A stretch of DNA of 5,837 bases, from assembly GCA_003506275.1 (NCBI GenBank), contig DOBD01000043.1, positions 523 through 6,359 of the forward strand. The letters are read 5' to 3'. Positions within the stretch are counted from its first letter, which is position 1; every line of letters begins with the position of its first letter. Source of the DNA: Bacteroidales bacterium (GTDB taxonomy: Bacteria > Bacteroidota > Bacteroidia > Bacteroidales > UBA1402). The position numbers were made by a program, and so were the translations under genes. The notes beneath the pieces are model-generated. The model was not told where the DNA came from, ran no database searches, and was given only the letters and a program-made list of their open reading frames with translations. Shown here piece by piece: positions 1 through 5,837 of this stretch.

Positions 1-558
1 ATCACGGGCTTGCATGCGCTGCATAACCGATCGCATTTTTTCGATGAGAACTTCTTCCAGTGGATAACAACTCAAACTAAAGGGTTCGAGGTCTGAATAT
101 TCTTCAAATGAAGTAGTAATAACAGGTTCAAATACAACCAACTCTGATTTTGATATATCTACCTTCACCCTTTTGTTGTTGCCCTGTCCACCTAAGGGGC
201 CAACGTATCCAATGTAAAAATTGAAGCCTCCATCTTCGTGCTCGTTGCCGTCTTGAATCTCTAATGGTACATTTGCCTCTTCCCTTATGAATTCAAACAC
301 CTCTGCAAACCATTGAAAAATATAGTCGTTGGTAATTTCTGTATTTCTTATTGTAAAATCCAGATCTTCCGAGAAGCGGTAATCTTCGAAATAAAACTTT
401 TTCAAGACTGTCCCACCCTTGAATATCAAGTGCTTTGACAGCTTCTCATGTTGAGAAACGCCTTTCAATATCCAGCTAAGGATGTAGTCCTTTTCAATCT
501 GCTGGTCTCGCACACCTACCACAGTAGCTTTTTTCTGGATCTCACCCGGTCTAATCAT
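1..558 (-). CDS. abiEii: AbiEii-type nucleotidyltransferase toxin, 5' part only (runs off window edge)
   Basis: Reading from the ATG at 558-556 gives 186 codons with no stop, so the C-terminus lies beyond position 1. Family members are usually about 280-300 residues, so roughly 60% is present. Visible motifs fit the AbiEii/AbiGii (MenA-like) nucleotidyltransferase fold: FKGGT at residues 46-50, RFSEDLDF at 61-68 with the paired acidic residues D65 and D67 expected to bind metal, VKVDIS at 131-136 with D134 as the likely third carboxylate, and YPLEEVLIEKMRS at 165-177, the usual conserved helix with lysine K174. In characterised AbiE systems this protein is the toxin, transferring nucleotides to a cellular target and stopping growth, often to block phage spread; the target here is unknown. 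The start overlaps the abiEi stop as ATGA, with no Shine-Dalgarno sequence, suggesting translational coupling. No frameshift is seen. Family assignment is secure; toxicity is inferred. Confidence 0.93.
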   Translation of the reverse strand, partial: MIRPGEIQKKATVVGVRDQQIEKDYILSWILKGVSQHEKLSKHLIFKGGTVLKKFYFEDYRFSEDLDFTIRNTEITNDYIFQWFAEVFEFIREEANVPLEIQDGNEHEDGGFNFYIGYVGPLGGQGNNKRVKVDISKSELVVFEPVITTSFEEYSDLEPFSLSCYPLEEVLIEKMRSVMQRMQARD

Positions 559-1376
559 GAATAAATGGCAGATTTGATGGTTTCGATGTCAATGTTTACT
601 TGTACTTGCCACCGACTAAGCAATTTTCCGGTAGCAGGCAATTCGGTGTCCAGAACCACATACGATGGTTTTATGCGTGCATGAAGTTGTTCAACTATGT
701 CTGTTTCTATGGTCAAGGTCTCTACTAAAAAGCCGAGTCGTTTCATGACCGCCTGGCTTTTGAAGCGTATCGCATAATCCAATAAGGTGGCGTATCTGAG
801 TGTGTTTCTAGTTTGATAAATTGCCTTTGCTATTTCCACAATACCCCCTGCATAATCGGGTTTAAACAGGCAATCGATGATGGTTTTCTCCAGATCGGAG
901 CATGTTGCTTTGTGAAAGTTGTCAACCCAAATGGACTTCGCACCAAAAAAATGGTCTTCGTTGTGGTATATGAATTGAAAGGGTACATTTTTGATGTTGA
1001 TAACCGTAGGTCGAATTTGTTTGGCAACGACGATTTGCTCCTTCAATGAAGGTTGTGTAATAAGGTTGTGCATCTGCAGGGCAGAATAATAGCCGATGTA
1101 ATGGTTGGCATCGCCAACCAGGTGTTTGGCTATAAGATGCCAGTCAGGCATAAAGGTGGCGGGATCTGATTCGTACGGTATAAGGTGATAAACCCCTTCC
1201 TTAAGTCGCATTAAAAGACCCCTTTTGGTCATATCGCTCAGTAGCTCCCTGACCGTTCCCTGTTTGGCATCAGGAATGGCTTTGTAGGCTTCGTTGTAGG
1301 TAAAACAACGAACCTCGCGCTGGTTAAAGTAGCTCAATAGCCGGTTGGACTGCGTTGATATGTTCTTATTTCGCAT
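555..1376 (-). CDS. abiEi: AbiEi-family antitoxin / transcriptional regulator (type IV toxin-antitoxin)
   Basis: A 273-residue protein, complete. Residues about 8-67 form a winged helix-turn-helix: FTYNEAYKAI, then TVRELLSDMTKRGLLMRLKEG and a wing ending GVYHLIP. This is the DNA-binding antitoxin domain typical of AbiEi. The remainder matches the C-terminal antitoxin region, with HYIGYYSALQMHNL (92-105), the conserved SDLEKTIIDCLFKPDYAGGI stretch (160-179) and RLGFLVETL (213-221). In studied AbiE systems this protein counteracts the AbiEii toxin without forming a stable complex with it, and represses its own promoter through the N-terminal domain. The gene lies 49 bp after the DUF4391 stop and overlaps abiEii by 4 nt, the standard antitoxin-first order. 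An inverted repeat 10 nt before the start codon is a candidate operator. No Shine-Dalgarno sequence is seen. An orphan AbiEi regulator is excluded by the adjacent toxin gene. Confidence 0.92.
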   Translation of the reverse strand: MRNKNISTQSNRLLSYFNQREVRCFTYNEAYKAIPDAKQGTVRELLSDMTKRGLLMRLKEGVYHLIPYESDPATFMPDWHLIAKHLVGDANHYIGYYSALQMHNLITQPSLKEQIVVAKQIRPTVINIKNVPFQFIYHNEDHFFGAKSIWVDNFHKATCSDLEKTIIDCLFKPDYAGGIVEIAKAIYQTRNTLRYATLLDYAIRFKSQAVMKRLGFLVETLTIETDIVEQLHARIKPSYVVLDTELPATGKLLSRWQVQVNIDIETIKSAIYS

Positions 1377-1386
1377 AGTAAAATCA

Positions 1387-1401
1387 TCAGCTTATAGCTG
1401 A
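1387..1401. promoter_or_regulatory. Inverted repeat upstream of abiEi, candidate autoregulatory operator
   Basis: The 15-bp site reads TCAGCT-TAT-AGCTGA on the plus strand: two perfect 6-bp arms around a 3-bp spacer, ending 10 nt before the abiEi start codon. A second, looser pair of arms (ATCAT at 1383-1387, ATGAT at 1407-1411) surrounds it, off-centre by 3 bp. AbiEi antitoxins are known to repress their own operon by binding inverted repeats near the promoter, so position and symmetry fit an operator. A weak hairpin in the mRNA leader is the alternative. A promoter in this gap is not clear: CAAATAATA at 1413-1421 (TATTATTTG on the minus strand) is close to the Bacteroidota -7 element but has one extra base between TA and TTTG. 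Confidence 0.5.
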
Positions 1402-1425
1402 CTGCAATGATACAAATAATATCTA

Positions 1426-2073
1426 TTATTCTCTAATTTCCTGTTCTCTTTTCAACGACTTTATTTCACTTGCAATTTTTAGTTGAATGTTAAACTGTTT
1501 TTCGTTTCGCATTTTTTTCTCCAGTTCGGCAATTTTCTTTTGGATGCGTACGGCCTCTTGAGTCTTTATGACGGTTTCTTTCAAGGAGGTGCCTTCCTTT
1601 TTAAAGAGTGTATTACCTGCAATCTGCAGTACAAACTGTTCGTACACCTGATCCAAACTTATCCCTTTGATTTCCAGTGAGAAATCAGACTCAGACATCC
1701 ACGAGGTTTGGTAGGTTTCGATGATTTTCCAGGAGTTCTGAGTGGTGCACTCCTTGTAATGAATCAGCAGTTGATACTGGTATTGGTGTTTAAGAATAAA
1801 AACCAACGGGCGTGGAATGGTTTTCTCGATGATTTCCAACAGGGCTGCGTGGTAATCGAGTCGCTTCAGATTTACCTGAATAACATCGATTTGCTGAATG
1901 CTCTTCCCTGCTGTTACGTTTAGGGTGGCTGGAGACAACATGTAGAGCCAGACGATGCTCTCGACGTCTTCCACAAAGGCTCGCTTGAGTTCGGGTGTCA
2001 GCGTCAGGTTCTGGTAAAACAGTTCCTTAGGAATGCGCTTCCCAATGCTGGTCGATGTAGGAAACGGAATCAT
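1426..2073 (-). CDS. DUF4391 family protein with C-terminal coiled coil
   Basis: A 215-residue protein recognised as DUF4391 by overall pattern: an N-terminal stretch with LTPELKRAFVEDVESIVWLYMLSP (residues 25-48), IQVNLKRLDYHAALLEIIEK (65-84), RPLVFILKHQYQYQLLIHYKE (88-108), and a charged C-terminal helix (about 163-215) whose heptad-like IAELEKKMRNEKQFNIQLK segment predicts a coiled coil. The biochemical function of the family is not known to me. Its members typically sit beside a large SNF2-like helicase and DNA methyltransferase genes, so it is probably an accessory or adaptor subunit of a restriction-like complex. The start codon lies only 3 nt after the helicase stop (TAA-GCC-ATG) with no Shine-Dalgarno sequence, so translation is probably coupled and the two products made in related amounts. 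No signal peptide or membrane segment is seen; a cytoplasmic location is expected. Confidence 0.85.
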   Translation of the reverse strand: MIPFPTSTSIGKRIPKELFYQNLTLTPELKRAFVEDVESIVWLYMLSPATLNVTAGKSIQQIDVIQVNLKRLDYHAALLEIIEKTIPRPLVFILKHQYQYQLLIHYKECTTQNSWKIIETYQTSWMSESDFSLEIKGISLDQVYEQFVLQIAGNTLFKKEGTSLKETVIKTQEAVRIQKKIAELEKKMRNEKQFNIQLKIASEIKSLKREQEIRE

Positions 2074-2076
2074 GGC

Positions 2077-5000
2077 TTATCGAACAACTAAAAAACAAAT
2101 CAATTCAAAATCGTCCAAGCCGGTTATCCGGTTTATTACAGAGGTGGTTTCGGAAGCGGTGAAGAAGCTTTGCAGGTCTTTTTCTTCCTTAACGTGTACA
2201 ATGGAAGCAATGGCTTTTTCTAACAGGTGGGAATAGTGATCCATCCGTTTACCGTCGTGGGTTTCCCTGTTGAATGTGCGGCAAAGCGACAAAACGGGTT
2301 CGGTCTGTCCTTTACATAAATAGCGCATCAGGTCAAGCGTCTTTTTGGGCGATATATGGTTGCAAACGATGTCCTCGTTCTCGGCAATGAAAACCATGTA
2401 GTAGGGGTGCAGGCGGTTTTGGTTGTCTATGTTCAGTGTCCGATTAACGTTTCTCAGCACATAAAAGACACCTTTGGGTGTATCAGCGCCTTTAGATGGC
2501 ACCACGGCGTGCAAACCGTAAGGCGAATGCGCCACGTCGGGGTGCGTCTTCATATATTCCAGGAGGTCAAGCCTGAACTCGTTCAAGCCAAGATCCATGA
2601 TGGTGATGCCGCTGGACATATCTTCGAGATCCACTACTTCGTTCATTAGCCGATGCAATTGCTGTTTTCGGTATTCCAGGTCACCTTTTTCTTCGTCAGA
2701 AATGGGATTATCATCGCCGGTAGCCGAGAGGATGGAAATCTTCATGCGGGTTTCTACTCTGGCTTTCAGATTGATGTAATCGTCAAGTGATAGGTCCGGC
2801 CAGAAATTCACCAGTTGAATCATCGCGTTCTGACTGCCAATGCGATCGATGCGCCCAAACCGTTGGATGATGCGGACGGGGTTCCAATGAATGTCATAAT
2901 TGATGAGGTAGTCACAATCCTGCAGATTCTGTCCTTCTGATATGCAATCGGTGGCAATCAGCACATCGATATCGGCAGCGTGTTTATAGCCAACGAGTAG
3001 TTCCCGCTGTTTGGAGATGGGTGAAAAACAGGACAGCACGGTGTTCATATCGCCTTTCAGCTTGGGACACGTTGACCGGCCATCGATGGAGCCAGTTATC
3101 AGCGCTGTGTTCAATCCATAGTGTTCCTTAACGAATGCGCTCACGTGCTCGTAGAGATAGGCGGCAGTATCCGAAAAGGCAGTGAAAATCAACACTTTCT
3201 TGTTGTTTTCATTGATAGGATGTTCGATTTTTTCGGCCACGGTTGCCAGTAAGGTTTGGAGCTTTAAATCATCTTCAGGAGCAATCTCATCGATAAATTC
3301 CAGGAGCTGCCTCAGGCAGTTGCTGTCAGAACGAAGCTCTTCCAACCACGATAAGGTGTCCATGTCGGACAGCGCAATGCGACTCTTTTTACCCACAAAG
3401 AGGTCGGTGTTTTGATCATCCCATTCAAGGTCGCTTTCGTCCACCAGACTATCAAGATCGACGGCCGTCATCTGATGTTCCTCTACCGTGAGGATGGTCC
3501 GGTCGATCATCGTTTTAATTTTTTGAACGGTGAGGCGAAACGAGTGAACAGAACTTTCCAACCGCTTCAAGAGGTTGATGTTCATTAGGCGCTGAATGCC
3601 CCTTTCTCTTCCCGTTTGCATGTAAAAGCCCTTGCTGGCATCGATTGTTTCTGCTTCGTACTGGTCTCGTTTGCTGGGGTGTATGAACAAAGACGGCGTG
3701 TAAATGCTCAGGTTGAGTTTGTTTAACCACTCATAAATTTCATTGAAGTTGATGGCTCCCTCTTTCTCAGTGAGTTTACGGCGGATGGATATGGGCTTCA
3801 ATCGGTCTGGGAATCGCCCAATGGCCTCTGTGTTGTAATACTTTTCTATGTGTTTCCTGGATCTGGCTATGGTAATGCTGTCCAAAACCTCAAAGAAGTC
3901 AAAGTCGAGCAGCTCCAGTAAGCTATCGGTGGTCCTTTCTTTGTTTTCGTATTTGCTCCACTTGTTGAAGGCGATTTGTGCCTGGCGGAATATATCGTCA
4001 ATACTGCGGTGCGTGTTTAGAAGCTCATCAATTTTCTCGGACTCTCCTTCGTAGGCCAGTGCAATTTGGTTGCGTAAATCGATGAATCGGTTGTTGACCG
4101 GTGTTGCCGAGAGCATGAGAACTTTGGTTCTGACACCGGAACGAATCACCTTATTCAACAAGCGGAGGTAACGGTTCTCTCTTTTATCTTCGTCCTCGCC
4201 ATAGGTCATACCTCCGTTGCGAAAGTTGTGGCTTTCGTCAATCACGATCAAATCGTAGTTGCCCCAATTGAGCCTGTCCAAAGGTAGCCCGTTGGAGGTA
4301 CCGTTGTCGCGTGAGAGGTCCGTGTGATACAAAACGTCGTACCTCAATCGATCTTTTATAATGGGGTTGTTGGTAAGATTGGCTCTGTACGTCATCCAAT
4401 TGTCACCAAGTTTCTTTGGGCATAACACGAGCACCGATTTGTTGCGATTTTCGTAGTACTTGATCACCGCTAATGCCGTGTAGGTCTTACCCAAACCAAC
4501 GCTGTCGGCAAGGATGCAACCGTTGTACTTCTCCAGTTTGTTGATGATGGCCAAGGCTGCATCTTGCTGGAAGTTGTAGAGTTTGTTCCAGATTTCCGAT
4601 GATTTGAAGCCAGTGGCCACATTGGGCATCACATCTTCCGAGAGGTCTTCAAGAAACTCATTGAATACTGTGAATAACGCCATGAAATAGACAAAGTCGG
4701 GCGCATTTTCTTTGTACACATTGGCGATGCTGTCCATCACCTGTTCGGTGACGTCGGTGAGCTTGTCTTTGTCGTTCCAGATTTCATTGAATGCATCCAG
4801 GTATTGTTGGCTTTCTGGAGTTTCAATGCGATGAACGAAATTGTAGAGATTGTTTCCGCGTTCGCAGCCCAGGTCGACAGTGGTAAAGCCGTTAATCGGC
4901 GTATAGGTGTGCGACGCTTCGCCTTCGACTTGTACAAAGCCGGTCATAATTTCGTGCGATATGTTGGTTTTGAACGTAACCTTTTCGCGTATCCAATCGG

Positions 5001-5313
5001 CACATTCTTTGGCAATGGATTTCTGGGATAATTCGTTGCGCAACTTCAACTCAAACTCCGTGCCGTATAGACTCCGTTCCCGCTGTAGTTGCGGTATATA
5101 AAACTCCCGTTTTTCTTTAGGCAGGTTTTCCTTGACAAAAGTAGGAGCTGTAAAAATGAACCGCAATTCAGATACGTCAAGCAATTGCGCTTTAAGTTCT
5201 TCAAACGCATAAATTGAGAAACAAGCTGCAGCAATGGAGACTCGGCTTCCTTTCCGGAGGGTTTTTGTTAGGTCATCCTTTACTTTTCGGCTGACATTAT
5301 CAAACAGCGGCAT
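2077..5313 (-). CDS. SNF2-type helicase with PLD-like N-terminal region, restriction-like defence system
   Basis: A complete 1078-residue cytoplasmic ATP-driven DNA translocase or helicase. Residues 1 to about 180 resemble the PLD-like domain found at the start of such helicases (KKG-type strand region near 21-35, ELRFIFTAPTF at 49-59), but no HxKxxxxD motif is visible. Helicase core: Q-like LYNFQQDAAL (245-254), Walker A ADSVGLGKT (269-277), motif Ia VLVLCPKKLGDNW (294-306), DESH box (359-362), SAT (402-404), KVLIFTAF (706-713), motif V DVLIATDCISEGQNL (783-797) and motif VI QRFGRIDRIGS (817-827) with its arginine pair. All ATPase residues look intact. About 300 residues separate motifs III and IV, including an acidic patch near 619-637. 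The C-terminal 250 residues have no recognised motif. First gene of the operon, with a promoter about 40 bp upstream; tightly coupled to the DUF4391 gene. Related proteins include DrmD and RapA-like helicases; family-level call only. Confidence 0.9.
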   Translation of the reverse strand: MPLFDNVSRKVKDDLTKTLRKGSRVSIAAACFSIYAFEELKAQLLDVSELRFIFTAPTFVKENLPKEKREFYIPQLQRERSLYGTEFELKLRNELSQKSIAKECADWIREKVTFKTNISHEIMTGFVQVEGEASHTYTPINGFTTVDLGCERGNNLYNFVHRIETPESQQYLDAFNEIWNDKDKLTDVTEQVMDSIANVYKENAPDFVYFMALFTVFNEFLEDLSEDVMPNVATGFKSSEIWNKLYNFQQDAALAIINKLEKYNGCILADSVGLGKTYTALAVIKYYENRNKSVLVLCPKKLGDNWMTYRANLTNNPIIKDRLRYDVLYHTDLSRDNGTSNGLPLDRLNWGNYDLIVIDESHNFRNGGMTYGEDEDKRENRYLRLLNKVIRSGVRTKVLMLSATPVNNRFIDLRNQIALAYEGESEKIDELLNTHRSIDDIFRQAQIAFNKWSKYENKERTTDSLLELLDFDFFEVLDSITIARSRKHIEKYYNTEAIGRFPDRLKPISIRRKLTEKEGAINFNEIYEWLNKLNLSIYTPSLFIHPSKRDQYEAETIDASKGFYMQTGRERGIQRLMNINLLKRLESSVHSFRLTVQKIKTMIDRTILTVEEHQMTAVDLDSLVDESDLEWDDQNTDLFVGKKSRIALSDMDTLSWLEELRSDSNCLRQLLEFIDEIAPEDDLKLQTLLATVAEKIEHPINENNKKVLIFTAFSDTAAYLYEHVSAFVKEHYGLNTALITGSIDGRSTCPKLKGDMNTVLSCFSPISKQRELLVGYKHAADIDVLIATDCISEGQNLQDCDYLINYDIHWNPVRIIQRFGRIDRIGSQNAMIQLVNFWPDLSLDDYINLKARVETRMKISILSATGDDNPISDEEKGDLEYRKQQLHRLMNEVVDLEDMSSGITIMDLGLNEFRLDLLEYMKTHPDVAHSPYGLHAVVPSKGADTPKGVFYVLRNVNRTLNIDNQNRLHPYYMVFIAENEDIVCNHISPKKTLDLMRYLCKGQTEPVLSLCRTFNRETHDGKRMDHYSHLLEKAIASIVHVKEEKDLQSFFTASETTSVINRITGLDDFELICFLVVR

Positions 5314-5348
5314 TACGGTGTTTTTCTATGGTTGTGTTGCAAACCCTA

Positions 5349-5356
5349 CAAATGTA
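5349..5356 (-). promoter_or_regulatory. Bacteroidota -7 promoter element for the helicase operon
   Basis: The minus strand reads TACATTTG here, an exact match to the TAnnTTTG -7 consensus of the Bacteroidota primary sigma factor. It is set in an AT-rich stretch and would start transcription roughly 25-35 nt before the helicase ATG at 5313, a plausible leader length. No convincing TTTG -33 partner is found at 17-23 nt further upstream, so strength is uncertain. The leader lacks a Shine-Dalgarno sequence but is A-rich (AGAAAAACACC), as is usual in this phylum. Confidence 0.55.
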
Positions 5357-5405
5357 TAAAATTACCGAATACTGATGGTGTTTTTTTGTATTTCTTTGAT
5401 GCTTT

Positions 5406-5418
5406 CGCTACAGTAGCG
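5406..5418. repeat. Perfect 13-bp palindrome in the purC-helicase intergenic region
   Basis: CGCTAC-A-GTAGCG: two perfect 6-bp arms around one base, 50 bp upstream of the predicted -7 element and 93 bp before the helicase start. With a one-base spacer it is better suited to a dimeric protein binding site than to an RNA hairpin. It could be an operator or activator site for the helicase operon, or a remnant of an integration event. No regulator gene for it is visible in the window. Confidence 0.35.
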
Positions 5419-5484
5419 CACCTCAGGCGGGGGCGGGATCGAGGGTTTAAGCAAATGGTATAGACAGGTCGTAAAGAGGGCCAA

Positions 5485-5518
5485 GGGATGGCAGCCCCCC
5501 AAGGGGGGATGCCATCCC
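5485..5518 (-). terminator. Strong hairpin after purC, likely transcription terminator
   Basis: A near-perfect 34-bp inverted repeat: arms GGGATGGCAGCCCCCC (5485-5500) and GGGGGGATGCCATCCC (5503-5518) pair over 15 of 16 positions, with one G/A mismatch at 5494/5509 and a very short AA loop that would open to about four bases. It begins 9 nt after the purC stop, where an intrinsic terminator is expected. The following minus-strand bases (TTGGCCCTCTTT) give only a poor U tract, so it may act mainly as a transcript-stabilising or attenuating hairpin. It separates purC transcription from the defence operon, which has its own promoter. Confidence 0.65.
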
Positions 5519-5527
5519 CTGAACCTG

Positions 5528-5837
5528 CTAGAGGCTTAGAAGGTAATTGGTGACGTTGGTTTCGATGCGTTGGGTGAGGTTGGTGGGGTCGGCTTTGACG
5601 AAGGGTTCGCCGACGATTTTCTCGTACAGTTCGATGTAGCGGTCGGAGACACTGAGGCAGTACTCAGGACTCATGTAGGGTACTTGTTGACCATCTTTGC
5701 CCTGGAAGCCGTTTTCTATAAGCCACTGGCGCACAAACTCCTTGGACAGTTGGCGTTGAGGCTCGTTGTTGGCCAGTTTTTCGGTGTAACCTTCCAGGTA
5801 GAAGTAGCGGGAAGAGTCGGGCGTATGGATTTCGTCC
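5528..5837 (-). CDS. purC: Phosphoribosylaminoimidazole-succinocarboxamide synthase, C-terminal part
   Basis: The last 102 codons of an open frame ending in TAG at 5530-5528; the N-terminal two thirds lie beyond the window (Bacteroidota-type PurC is about 310 residues). The visible part begins [17 protein letters not shown], the conserved C-terminal motif of SAICAR synthase, and continues with [36 protein letters not shown] and [12 protein letters not shown], all typical of the family. The enzyme is cytoplasmic and joins CAIR and aspartate using ATP in de novo purine synthesis. It is a core metabolic gene unrelated to its neighbours and marks the chromosomal flank of the defence operon. An internal ATG at 5734 is not the true start, because the frame and homology extend upstream to the window edge. 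Confidence 0.94.
   Translation of the reverse strand, partial: DEIHTPDSSRYFYLEGYTEKLANNEPQRQLSKEFVRQWLIENGFQGKDGQQVPYMSPEYCLSVSDRYIELYEKIVGEPFVKADPTNLTQRIETNVTNYLLSL

Larger units (their letters stand above)
5314..5527. other. Intergenic region between purC and the helicase operon
   Basis: No gene is seen in these 214 bases. In reading order they hold the purC hairpin, a GC-rich stretch (about 5421-5446, G-runs on the plus strand), the 13-bp palindrome, an AT-rich section and the TACATTTG promoter element. The sharp change from GC-rich to AT-rich near 5400 may mark the junction between the housekeeping locus and acquired DNA. No tRNA, direct repeats or transposon ends were recognised. Confidence 0.6.

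Noticed and set aside
813..1049. Plus-strand open frame inside abiEi
   Set aside because: Lies fully antisense to a well-supported gene, has no recognisable domain and no start context.
1413..1421. TATTATTTG on the minus strand as a definite abiEi promoter
   Set aside because: Spacing between TA and TTTG is one base too long for the consensus and no -33 partner is at the right distance; mentioned only as a weak possibility.
1483..2236. Several plus-strand open frames opposite the DUF4391 gene and the helicase 3' end
   Set aside because: Antisense shadows with low-complexity hydrophobic translations and no family resemblance.
2356..5101. Short open frames on both strands inside the helicase gene
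   Set aside because: All overlap a continuous, motif-rich 1078-residue frame; none shows a domain or an independent regulatory signal.
2077..5313. Assignment of the helicase as DISARM DrmD
   Set aside because: The helicase core is similar in type, but no drmA, drmB or drmC-like gene is present and DUF4391 is not a DISARM component that I know of.
5421..5446. G-rich stretch on the plus strand as a possible G-quadruplex
   Set aside because: The G-runs are uneven (one has only two Gs), so only a weak two-layer structure is possible, with no link to a known function.
5528..5734. Separate 68-residue gene starting at the internal ATG at 5734
   Set aside because: The same frame stays open to the window edge and the upstream residues match the conserved PurC motif, so it is the end of purC.

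Overview
The window most likely comes from a member of the Bacteroidota. Three things point there: a TAnnTTTG-type -7 promoter element in front of the large helicase gene, no clear Shine-Dalgarno sequence before any of the starts, and protein sequences that read like Bacteroidota homologues. Genus cannot be assigned. All recognised genes lie on the minus strand, so the biological reading order runs from position 5837 down to 1.

Layout in reading order. (1) 5837-5528: the C-terminal third of purC (SAICAR synthase), a housekeeping purine gene. It ends in a strong hairpin (5485-5518) only 9 nt after the stop. (2) 5314-5527: a 214-bp intergenic region holding that hairpin, a perfect 13-bp palindrome (5406-5418) and a good Bacteroidota -7 promoter element (5349-5356). 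(3) 5313-2077: a 1078-residue SNF2-type helicase with an N-terminal region resembling a PLD-like domain but lacking a visible HKD motif. (4) 2073-1426: a DUF4391-family protein starting 3 nt after the helicase stop. (5) 1376-555: an AbiEi-like antitoxin/transcriptional regulator, preceded by a 49-bp gap with an inverted repeat. (6) 558-1: an AbiEii-like nucleotidyltransferase toxin overlapping abiEi by an ATGA junction and running off the window edge.

Interpretation. A housekeeping gene is followed directly by a defence-type operon. From family knowledge, helicase/DUF4391 pairs often travel with an adenine-specific DNA methyltransferase and a type III-like Res helicase/nuclease, forming restriction-like systems. 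Neither partner is inside the window. A complete-looking type IV toxin-antitoxin pair (AbiE) follows the DUF4391 gene in the same direction. If the methyltransferase lies beyond position 1, the AbiE pair would be embedded inside the restriction-like operon. This arrangement is the most interesting point in the window. No tRNA, rRNA, CRISPR array, insertion sequence or integrase was seen.
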